DNA from: JAENVT01 sp031370825
GTDB taxonomy: Bacteria; Actinomycetota; Acidimicrobiia; Acidimicrobiales; Ilumatobacteraceae
DNA: 21,217 nt
Assembly: GCA_031370825.1 (NCBI GenBank)
Contig: JANMRB010000006.1
Span: forward strand, 1 to 21,217
Reading direction: 5' to 3'
A program made the position numbers and the translations under genes. This document shows positions 15,221 to 21,217 of this stretch, one piece after another. Under the pieces are notes generated by a model that was given only the letters and a program-made list of their open reading frames with translations, made no database searches and was not told the DNA's origin. The first letter of the stretch is position 1. Each line of letters starts with the position of its first letter.

Positions 15221-16162
15221 GTGTCCGTCGTGAGTGTGGATGTTCCCGCGAATGCGGTCGCCGAAGCATTGCTCGACGACGGCTACGTCATCGTCGAACG
15301 ACTCGCACCTGACCTGACCGATCGTGCCTTGGCCGAGCTGAGCGGCGACATCGATGCCGCGCCGACTGGCCATACCGACTTCCTCGGCGACCGCACCAAG
15401 CGGCTCGGCGGCTTGCTGCGCCGTTCGGCTGCAGCGCGCGAGATGGCTGTTCATCCGGTGGTGATGGCGCTCGCTGACGCGGTGCTGCAGCCGCATTGCG
15501 TCCGATATCAGCTCAACTACTCGGGCATCATGCATCTGCTGCCCGGTGCAAAGGCACAAGAGCTGCATCGTGACGGAGATCTCTATCCCTTCCGGCACCC
15601 CTGCCCGCCCATGTTGATGCCGACGATGTGGGCGCTGACCGACTTCACCGCGGACAACGGCGCCACCCTGGTGGTGCCGGGCAGTCACCGCTGGGCCGAC
15701 GAACGCGATCCGACGGTCGATGAGATCTTTATGGCGGTGATGCCGGCCGGCTCGTTGCTCGTGTACCTCGGCGGCACGATCCACGGTGGGGGAGCAAACG
15801 TGTCGCGTTCGCTCGTGCGTACTGGCCTCGCCTTCCAGTACTCGCTCGCCTGGCTGCGACAAGAGGAGAACCAGTACCTCGCCAACCCTCCCGAGATCGC
15901 CCGCACATACCCCGAGCGGTTGCAACGGCTGATCGGGTACGACTATGGGGCCCCGTATCTGGGATTTGTCGACGGCGATTCGCCACAACGTCTGCTGCAG
16001 GACGAACACGCCGGACCTCGAAACCGAACGAGCCCCGAAGTCGACGCCCTGGCAACCCGGATGAAACGACACCGCTGGGGCGACCTCGAGCCGGTGGCGA
16101 CGCCGCCGAGCTCGGCACCGACGATTCCGGTGAGCCGCGGCTTGCTCAGCGAGCCGAAGTGA
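15221..16162 (+). CDS. Phytanoyl-CoA dioxygenase (PhyH) family oxygenase
   Basis: 313 aa from GTG 15221. It is a non-heme Fe(II)/2-oxoglutarate dioxygenase of the PhyH type. The iron ligands are visible: H116-x-D118 in ELHRDGD and distal H188 in GGTIHGGGAN; R200 in LVRTGLAFQY is placed to bind 2-oxoglutarate. The cupin core between them has MPTMWALTDFTADNGATLVV and PGSHRWADERDPT, standard for the family. The substrate is unknown; relatives hydroxylate fatty acyl-CoAs, osmolytes or natural products. An ATG overlapping the mug stop (TAATG at 15209-15213) is in another frame, so the GTG is preferred although no strong ribosome site precedes it. It is probably cotranscribed with mug. Confidence 0.93.
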   Translation: MSVVSVDVPANAVAEALLDDGYVIVERLAPDLTDRALAELSGDIDAAPTGHTDFLGDRTKRLGGLLRRSAAAREMAVHPVVMALADAVLQPHCVRYQLNYSGIMHLLPGAKAQELHRDGDLYPFRHPCPPMLMPTMWALTDFTADNGATLVVPGSHRWADERDPTVDEIFMAVMPAGSLLVYLGGTIHGGGANVSRSLVRTGLAFQYSLAWLRQEENQYLANPPEIARTYPERLQRLIGYDYGAPYLGFVDGDSPQRLLQDEHAGPRNRTSPEVDALATRMKRHRWGDLEPVATPPSSAPTIPVSRGLLSEPK

Positions 16163-16221
16163 TGGCGCTTTCGACGAGCGGGTAACCGCGCTGCTCACTC
16201 CCTGCTCGCTGCACCTCGATG

Positions 16222-16250
16222 TTGGAGGGAATTCGCCAGTTCGCTATCCT
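16222..16250 (+). promoter_or_regulatory. Promoter upstream of the 161-aa orphan gene
   Basis: TTGGAG (16222-16227), a 17-bp spacer and TATCCT (16245-16250) form a plausible housekeeping promoter 73 bp before the ATG at 16323. The rest of this 160-bp gap holds only a short inverted repeat, GTCTC/GAGAC (16285-16301). Confidence 0.45.
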
Positions 16251-16322
16251 CACCAAGCGCGTTCCCCGTCTCGAGGCCCCTGCGGTCTCCTCGTATGAGA
16301 CGATCGACGGAGAGGACGCGAG

Positions 16323-16808
16323 ATGCACACCTACCAACAGCGGTGGCCCGAGGACATGTCCGACTGGACCCCTCCCCAGTTCGAGGGGCTCCAGTTTCGT
16401 GATGCGCAGGACGTGGCGCACTACGCCGAACTCGACCCGGTGGTCGCCTGGCGTACATGGCCCGAGGTGTGGCACCTCGACGATGAGGGCAGGTTCAGAT
16501 GTTCCTCGAAGGGGTCGAGTCTCGATTCCGTGCACCGGTTTGCGAAGCGGCCGGCCGACATGCTGCGCTGCCGCGAGGTGTCGGTCGAGCCCCCATGTCC
16601 GAGCAGTTGGCTCGTCATCGAACCCCGTCATCCGTGGCTGGGGGATCGTTATCAGGTGTCGGAGGATGACGCCAGAGCGTTTCTCCGACTGCGTCGGGGG
16701 CTCGCTCGACACGGCATTCTGCTCCTTGACGTGATCGTGTTCGATCAAGCGTTCCACTGGTGGTCTCTACACGAGCTCACGACCGGTTCGACGACGTGGA
16801 CGTCGTGA
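16323..16808 (+). CDS. Unrecognised 161-aa protein
   Basis: ATG 16323 with GGAGAGGA about 8 bp upstream. I do not recognise the family. It is soluble-looking, with no signal peptide or membrane span, and rich in Trp (WRTWPEVWHLDDEGRF, FHWWSLHEL), His and Arg. There are three Cys residues (in FRCSS, LRCRE, PPCPS), too scattered for an obvious zinc site. The C-terminal half has a predicted helix (DDARAFLRLRRGLARHGILL) followed by a hydrophobic strand. It stands alone between the PhyH-type and DUF2786 genes with its own promoter-like sequence. Coding is supported by the ribosome site and by the absence of a competing frame. Confidence 0.72.
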   Translation: MHTYQQRWPEDMSDWTPPQFEGLQFRDAQDVAHYAELDPVVAWRTWPEVWHLDDEGRFRCSSKGSSLDSVHRFAKRPADMLRCREVSVEPPCPSSWLVIEPRHPWLGDRYQVSEDDARAFLRLRRGLARHGILLLDVIVFDQAFHWWSLHELTTGSTTWTS

Positions 16809-16880
16809 TCGCCGCCAGTCCGTTCCCATCAGCGTGGCGTGTTCACCTCTGTGTGACACCCTCCGAGTACGTTCGCTGAC

Positions 16881-18224
16881 ATGGGAACGAACAACAGGCA
16901 GCGCCGGGCCGCGAAGGCCAAACGCCGAGTGAAGCCGAACGCGCGCCGGTCCTCGTCGCCACGCGGAGAGCAGCGATTCGATTCGATGTTCACGCCGCGC
17001 GACCAAGCACGGGCGCTGCTCCGTCACGCTGCAGACGCTGTAACGAGTGGCAACGTCGCCGACACCCGTGAGGCATTGCGAGCGTTGGCCGAGATCGATC
17101 CGCATGTCGTCGAGCGAGAGTCGGAGGCAGCGTTGCTATCGATCGTCGCGGCGTTGTGGCAGCACGGATGGCAGCCCGCAGAGCTCATCCGGCTCGCTCG
17201 CCGGAGCGGTACGAGGGTCGGTCTGCTGGCAGTCACGGCCGTTGCAGCTGACCACGCCCTCCGCGTCCCCTCGACGCTGTCGCCAAGGTGGGCCGAGCAG
17301 GTCCGAGGGCTGGCGCTGCCGCGGCTCCAGAGCAACACGGGGTGGTTGGCCATCCTTGCAGCGTGCCAAGGGCTCGATCGTCTCGACCTGATCCGGCTCG
17401 TGGTTCGCCTGCTAGCGGTGCTCGGCGCGGCGGGACCGCTTCCTACGATCGTGCCCCCGCCCGGCGCCCAACCAGATGATCGCACGCGTGGCGTCACGAG
17501 AGGCGTCGACGATCCGGTGCTGGTGAAGGTTCGCGCACTGCTCGCTCAGGCTGAATCGACGACGTTCGAGGCCGAAGCCGAAGCCTTTACGGCCAAGGCG
17601 CAGGCGTTGATGGCGAGGCATGCCATCGACGGCGCACTCCTGTGGGCGCGGTCCGCACGCGATGAACGCCCGATCACGATCCGCTTGCCCCTCGACGACC
17701 CCTACTCCGACGTCAAGTCTCTCTTGTTGCAGCGCGTCGCGCACCACTCCCGATGCAAGTCCGTGTACCACCCGCGGTACGGCCTGAGCTCGATCGTCGG
17801 CTTTGCTTCCGACGTCGCGGCGGCGGAGGCGCTGTTCACCTCACTGCTCGTGCAGTCTCACGCCGCGCTGCGAGCCGAGGCCGCCAAGGCTCCACCTGGC
17901 GGCCGCGCTCGCAGTAGATCGTTCCGTTCGTCGTTCCTCCTGTCGTTCGTCCCCCGGATCGATGAACGCCTTGGTGAAGTCACCGCGCACGTCGAGTCGG
18001 CCGCAACAACGGCCCAGGGGCCAGCGTTGCTGCCAGCGCTGGTAGCGCGCGAGAGCGCTGTCGAAGAATCTGTGACGGAGCTGTTCGGCACGCTCGCGGG
18101 CGTCGCTGTGCGTACCGGAAGCGATGCTGCTGGTTGGGCCCGAGGCAGGATCGCTGCCGATCAGGCGCATCTCAATGCCGGCGACGTCGCCGCATCGCCG
18201 AGACGGCTTGGCGGAGTGTCCTGA
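16881..18224 (+). CDS. DUF2786-domain protein
   Basis: 447 aa from ATG 16881. The N-terminus is strongly basic (RQRRAAKAKRRVKPNARRSS), which may bind nucleic acid. Residues ~40-190 are all-helical and unassigned. The DUF2786 signature is at ~210-250: DDPVLVKVRALLAQAESTTF, then EAEAFTAKAQALMARHAID. A C-terminal alpha/beta part (YSDVKSLLLQRVAHHSRCKS, YGLSSIVGFASDVAAAEALF) follows, as is common for the family in actinobacteria. The biochemical function is not known; related proteins occur in phages and plasmids as well as chromosomes. It is probably monocistronic: 72 bp separate it from the gene before and 98 bp from the one after. Confidence 0.9.
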   Translation: MGTNNRQRRAAKAKRRVKPNARRSSSPRGEQRFDSMFTPRDQARALLRHAADAVTSGNVADTREALRALAEIDPHVVERESEAALLSIVAALWQHGWQPAELIRLARRSGTRVGLLAVTAVAADHALRVPSTLSPRWAEQVRGLALPRLQSNTGWLAILAACQGLDRLDLIRLVVRLLAVLGAAGPLPTIVPPPGAQPDDRTRGVTRGVDDPVLVKVRALLAQAESTTFEAEAEAFTAKAQALMARHAIDGALLWARSARDERPITIRLPLDDPYSDVKSLLLQRVAHHSRCKSVYHPRYGLSSIVGFASDVAAAEALFTSLLVQSHAALRAEAAKAPPGGRARSRSFRSSFLLSFVPRIDERLGEVTAHVESAATTAQGPALLPALVARESAVEESVTELFGTLAGVAVRTGSDAAGWARGRIAADQAHLNAGDVAASPRRLGGVS

Positions 18225-18230
18225 GGGTTG

Positions 18231-18248
18231 AGTCGTCGGCGGGCGACT
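18231..18248 (+). terminator. Weak hairpin after the DUF2786 gene
   Basis: AGTCG and CGACT form a 5-bp stem with an 8-nt loop, 7 bp after the stop codon. There is no T-run. It is the only structured element in the 98-bp gap before the PhoD-like gene. Confidence 0.25.
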
Positions 18249-18322
18249 GAGTAATCGGGTTCAGCGAATTGAGTAGGCGCTGCTCTGCCCCGTTCGGCCA
18301 AATCTCGGGCTTACTCGACAGC

Positions 18323-19768
18323 ATGAGCAACACATTTGTCCACGGGGTCGCAAGCGGCGCCCCCACTGCCCACGCGGTCGTCATCTGGACGCGGATAAGC
18401 GGCCACGCGGTGCCAGCCGTCGACGTCACATGGACGGTCGCGCTGGACCCCCAATTCGATCGCATCGTCGCGACAGGTCACGCTGTAGCGACGATCGAAC
18501 ACGATTGGACGGTCCACGTCGACGTCCCTGATCTCCAGCCCGGTACCGCCTACCACTATCGCTTCGACGCAGGCGGCCAGCATTCGCCATGCGGACGGAT
18601 GCGCACGTTGGGCACCGGGCCGATCGAGCACGCTCGCTTTGCCTTCGTCTCGTGCGCCAAGTTCAACGCTGGCAACTTCAACGTCTACGGCCGGCTTGCC
18701 CAGCGCGACGACCTCGACTTCGTTCTGCACCTCGGCGACTACGTCTATGAGGCGTCGAACACGCCGCCGGCGACGCAGACGCCCGGGGCGGACATCGGAC
18801 GTCCATTCGAGCCTCGCCATGAGTGTCGCACGCTTGCCGACTATCAGGAGCGCTTCGCGCAGTACCGTCGCGATCCCGATCTCCAGGCCCTTCACGCCGC
18901 GCACCCGATGATCGCCACCATCGACGATCACGAGCTGGCCGACGGCGCCTGGCGCGAGGGCTCGGACAACCATGACGAAGACCGAGACGGGCCGTGGGCC
19001 GTACGGCGCGCCGCTGCGTTCCGCGCTCGTTGGGAGTGGCTGCCGGCGCGCCGACCGGATCCCGATGACCCTGAGCGTGTATTTCGCTCCATCCGCATCG
19101 GCGATCTCGCCGAGCTGTTCCTCCTCGACTTCCGCAGCCGTCGCGACCAGCCGACGGCGGGCGTGCGCATGGTGTCGTCGGCGCGCAGCGCGCTTGGCGC
19201 CGAGCAGAAGGCGTGGTTCGTCGACGGCCTCACCAGGGCCGATGCCTGCTGGACGCTCATCGGCAACCCTTCGCCGATGGCGCGCACTTGGCGACCCGGG
19301 ATATCTGAGACGACGCACCGGCCCATGCGTGCCCTGAAGCTGCTTCGCGTGATCTCGTCGACGGGCGCCGGCCGCACCCTCATCCTCGCCGGCGACAGGC
19401 ACACGTCGATGGCGGTCGAGCACACCGACCCCGATCTGCCCGGCACTCCGCTAGTGGTCGAGGTCGTCACGCCCAGCATCACGTCGAAGAACCTCGACGA
19501 GAAGTTGCGCGTGCGGCCGGGCACGGTCTGTCACGAGATCGCCGCCGACTTCACCGAAGCGTTGCCCGGCTTGCGCTGGTGCGAATTGGAGAGCCACGGA
19601 TACGTCATCGTCGACGTGTGCGCGCAAGACATCACGCTGCAGTGGTGGTTCGTCGACACCGTGCTCGAACGCACCGACATCGAGTCATGCGGACAGGAGA
19701 TGGTCGTGCGCAAGGGCCACGCTCGTCTGCTCCAACCGGTCACCAATCTTTCACGAGGATCATCATGA
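18323..19768 (+). CDS. PhoD-like alkaline phosphatase / metallophosphoesterase
   Basis: 481 aa from ATG 18323. An N-terminal beta-sandwich domain (residues ~1-100: FVHGVASGAPTAHAVVIWTR, LQPGTAYHYRF) precedes the calcineurin-like metallophosphatase domain. Metal-site motifs are FAFVSCAKF, LHLGDYVYEA, IATIDDHELAD, LIGNPSPMAR (a variant of the usual NPV) and ILAGDRHTS. PhoD-like enzymes hydrolyse phosphodiesters and monoesters with Fe/Ca. Most are Tat-exported, but no signal peptide is present here and the protein starts directly at the sandwich domain, so it may be cytoplasmic. An upstream TTG at 18269 would add 18 residues without creating a signal. Its stop overlaps the globin start (ATGA), so the two are cotranscribed. 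No clear ribosome site precedes the ATG. Confidence 0.9.
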   Translation: MSNTFVHGVASGAPTAHAVVIWTRISGHAVPAVDVTWTVALDPQFDRIVATGHAVATIEHDWTVHVDVPDLQPGTAYHYRFDAGGQHSPCGRMRTLGTGPIEHARFAFVSCAKFNAGNFNVYGRLAQRDDLDFVLHLGDYVYEASNTPPATQTPGADIGRPFEPRHECRTLADYQERFAQYRRDPDLQALHAAHPMIATIDDHELADGAWREGSDNHDEDRDGPWAVRRAAAFRARWEWLPARRPDPDDPERVFRSIRIGDLAELFLLDFRSRRDQPTAGVRMVSSARSALGAEQKAWFVDGLTRADACWTLIGNPSPMARTWRPGISETTHRPMRALKLLRVISSTGAGRTLILAGDRHTSMAVEHTDPDLPGTPLVVEVVTPSITSKNLDEKLRVRPGTVCHEIAADFTEALPGLRWCELESHGYVIVDVCAQDITLQWWFVDTVLERTDIESCGQEMVVRKGHARLLQPVTNLSRGSS

Positions 19769-20052
19769 TCACCGAAGCACAAGTCGCCCTCGTCCAGTCG
19801 TCGTTCGCGCACGTGCTGCCGATCGCCGACACGGCGGGCGAACTGCTCTATGGACGAATCTTCACGCTGGCACCGGAGACGCGGTCGCTCTTCGACGACG
19901 ACATCGCGCCACAGGCGAGCCGCGACCTCGAACCACGCCCGACCTTTCTCGTCGGCCTCGTCGAGGCGGCCCGCGTGGACCATGGCGAACAGGAGGTTGA
20001 CGCGATGCGTGCCGGGCGAGACAGTTTGCAAGCCCTCGTAATTTGCACATAG
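19765..20052 (+). CDS. Truncated globin (bacterial hemoglobin-like)
   Basis: 95 aa from ATG 19765, overlapping the PhoD-like stop by ATGA; GAGG precedes it. The first ~45 residues are clearly globin: ITEAQVALVQSSFAHVLPIA, then GELLYGRIFTLAPETRSLFD and DDIA. Bacterial globins of this kind are about 130-145 aa and continue with the E and F helices carrying the heme-binding His. Here the sequence diverges after DDIAPQ, has no recognisable E/F/G/H helices in any plus frame, and stops at 20052, 9 bp before fur. It therefore lacks the proximal His and cannot hold heme normally. A deletion or rearrangement joining the globin to the fur upstream region is the likely cause. Confidence 0.7.
   Translation: MITEAQVALVQSSFAHVLPIADTAGELLYGRIFTLAPETRSLFDDDIAPQASRDLEPRPTFLVGLVEAARVDHGEQEVDAMRAGRDSLQALVICT
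20027..20047. promoter_or_regulatory. Candidate FurA operator
   Basis: TGCAA (20027-20031) and TTGCA (20043-20047) form an inverted repeat in locally AT-richer sequence just before the fur start at 20062. Actinobacterial FurA/CatR operators upstream of furA-katG contain TTGCAA-type repeats, as I recall the family. It is inferred to mediate autorepression. Confidence 0.4.
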
Positions 20053-20061
20053 TGTCGTCTC

Positions 20062-20490
20062 ATGTCGGTCGACCCGACTCAGCTCCTTCGGCAACAGGGT
20101 TTCAAGGTCACGCCGCAGCGCCTGGCCGTCATGCGCGCGGTGTCGGGCCGACCTCATCTCACGGCGGAGGATTTGGTCGAGGTCGTCAGGGCCGACATTG
20201 GTGCCATCTCGCACCGCGCCGTGTACGACGCCGTCGGGGTCTTGGCCGATATAGGTCTGCTCCGGCGCATCCAGCCTTCCGGGTCAGCAGCGCGCTATGA
20301 GGACCGAGTGGGTGACAACCATCACCACCTGATCTGTCGCACCTGCGGCCGCATGGTCGACGTGGATTGCGCAGTCGGTGCCCGGCCGTGCTTGACTGCC
20401 GCCGACGCCGCGGGTTACGAGATCGACGAGGCCGAGGTCATCTACTGGGGCCACTGTCCCACGTGTCGGCAGGCAGCCGAAGGCGCCTGA
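20062..20490 (+). CDS. furA: Fur-family regulator (FurA type) upstream of katG
   Basis: 142 aa from ATG 20062. The winged helix at residues ~1-75 reads FKVTPQRLAVMRAVSGRPHL, then ISHRAVYDAVGVLADIGLLR. The dimerisation/metal domain has the regulatory site DNHHHLICRTCG and a structural zinc site from CRTCG plus CPTC near the C-terminus (HCPTCRQ). The order and the following katG gene, 52 bp downstream on the same strand, match the furA-katG pairs of mycobacteria and Streptomyces. In those, FurA represses both genes and is inactivated by peroxide through metal-site oxidation. The protein appears intact. The gene symbol rests on this context. Confidence 0.92.
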   Translation: MSVDPTQLLRQQGFKVTPQRLAVMRAVSGRPHLTAEDLVEVVRADIGAISHRAVYDAVGVLADIGLLRRIQPSGSAARYEDRVGDNHHHLICRTCGRMVDVDCAVGARPCLTAADAAGYEIDEAEVIYWGHCPTCRQAAEGA

Positions 20491-20542
20491 GTTCTGACCA
20501 TTCACAGTTCGAAATCAGCCACATCATCAATCGAGGAGCGAA

Positions 20543-21217
20543 ATGAGCAACGAAGAGCACGGCACGGTGACCACCAGCGACGAGCCGACGGTAGCGACGT
20601 GCCCGGTGATGAGCCGTGCGCACCAAGCTGTTGGGATCACGGCGAACCAGCACTGGTGGCCCGACAGCTTGAACCTGAGGGTCCTGCGCCAGAACCATCC
20701 TCAGGCCGATCCCATGGGCGAGGACTTCGACTACGCCAAGGAGTTCAACAGCCTCGACTTCGAAGCCCTGGCGAACGACGTCGATGCGCTGATGACCCAG
20801 TCGCAGGAGTGGTGGCCGGCCGACTACGGACACTACGGACCGTTCTTCATTCGGATGACGTGGCACGCTGCCGGCACGTACTGCGTCGCCGACGGCCGTG
20901 GCGGCGGCGGCAGCGGCACACAGCGTTTCGCCCCGCTCAACAGCTGGCCCGACAACGTCAGCCTCGATAAGGCCCGCCGGCTGGTCTGGCCGATCAAGCA
21001 GAAGTACGGCCGCAAGATCTCATGGGCAGACCTGCTGATATTCACGGGGAACCGCGCCCTGGAGACGATGGGCTTCAAGACGTTCGGTTTCGGCGGCGGA
21101 CGCGCGGACGTCTGGGCGCCCCGAGGAGGACGTCTATTGGGGTCCGGAGCGGGTGTGGCTCGAGGATCAGCGTTACAGCGGCGACCGGGAGCTTGCGAAG
21201 CCGCTCGGCGCGGTGCA
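20543..21217 (+). CDS. katG: Catalase-peroxidase, 3' end off window, with an apparent +1 insertion
   Basis: ATG 20543 with GAGG upstream. The N-terminal heme peroxidase domain reads NQHWWPDSLNLRVLRQNHPQ, DPMGEDFDYAKEFNSLD, QEWWPADYGHYGPFFIRMTW, then QRFAPLNSWPDNVSLDKARR and FKTFGFGGGRADVW. R104, W107 and H108 (IRMTWH) are the distal active-site residues; W107 is the tryptophan of the Met-Tyr-Trp adduct. The usual TYR after AAG is TYC here (C114). At 21119-21122 a run of four C puts the homologous continuation EEDVYWGPERVWLEDQRYSG into another frame; the current frame stays open to the edge but is meaningless. The enzyme removes H2O2 and is expected to be under FurA control. The gene is either broken or misread in a C-run. 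Confidence 0.9.
   Translation, partial: MSNEEHGTVTTSDEPTVATCPVMSRAHQAVGITANQHWWPDSLNLRVLRQNHPQADPMGEDFDYAKEFNSLDFEALANDVDALMTQSQEWWPADYGHYGPFFIRMTWHAAGTYCVADGRGGGGSGTQRFAPLNSWPDNVSLDKARRLVWPIKQKYGRKISWADLLIFTGNRALETMGFKTFGFGGGRADVWAPRGGRLLGSGAGVARGSALQRRPGACEAARRGA

Noticed and set aside
14663..16198. 511-codon open frame on the minus strand
   Set aside because: It is antisense to mug and the PhyH gene, both with clear catalytic motifs; the minus-strand protein has no recognisable domain and is Arg/His-rich, as expected of a GC-rich shadow.
18311..19423. 370-codon minus-strand frame
   Set aside because: It is antisense to the PhoD-like gene, which has intact metal motifs.
19531..20214. Minus-strand frame with a protein-like stretch (VNLLFAMVHAGRLDEADEKG)
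   Set aside because: It is attractive locally, but the frame is antisense to the PhoD end, globin and fur start, with no ribosome site or domain.

Overview
GC-rich, densely coding DNA with many GTG starts and short intergenic gaps. The gene families point to an actinomycete (Actinomycetota): a DUF222/13E12-type HNH protein, an ECF42-type sigma factor, a large LAL-type LuxR regulator, a DUF2786 protein and a fur-katG pair. A closer placement, for example Acidimicrobiia, is only a guess. I see no rRNA, tRNA, CRISPR array, transposase or integrase.

Layout. 1-2192 (minus): a DUF222/HNH protein running off the left edge, the detached tail of an ECF42 sigma factor, then the sigma factor itself. 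2341-4168 (plus): a histidine kinase (frameshifted) and its NarL-type response regulator, overlapping by ATGA. 4199-5248 (minus): a LacI-type repressor, divergent from a 933-aa ATPase-LuxR regulator at 5294-8095, which is followed by a small YceI-like protein. 8555-9385 (minus): a PAS-LuxR regulator whose 3' end overlaps the previous gene antisense. 9481-10168: a TetR regulator (frameshifted) with a well-formed promoter and operator. 10183-12766: a molybdopterin sulfite-oxidase-like enzyme (frameshifted) and a berberine-bridge-type FAD oxidase. 12788-13387 (minus): a two-copy dimeric alpha-beta-barrel-like protein. 13519-13975: a deletion scar joining a beheaded MarR gene to the last ~37 codons of an aldo/keto reductase. 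14078-18224: an orphan protein with a tyrosine-rich tandem repeat, a Mug/TDG uracil glycosylase, a PhyH-type dioxygenase, an unrecognised protein and a DUF2786 protein. 18323-21217: a PhoD-like phosphatase, a truncated globin, FurA, and catalase-peroxidase KatG running off the right edge.

How the genes fit together. The region is unusually rich in regulators: sigma, kinase/regulator pair, LacI, two LuxR types, TetR, MarR and Fur, most of them next to one or two enzymes. Oxidative and redox functions recur (KatG/Fur, globin, sulfite oxidase, FAD oxidase, PhyH). I do not see one integrated novel system. The most distinctive signals are structural: four genes split by apparent one-base deletions, an apparent one-base insertion in katG, an out-of-frame deletion in the sigma factor that leaves its tail in frame with the downstream HNH gene, and the MarR/aldo-keto-reductase junction. 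The one-base events all lie in GC-rich tracts and may be sequencing errors rather than biology.
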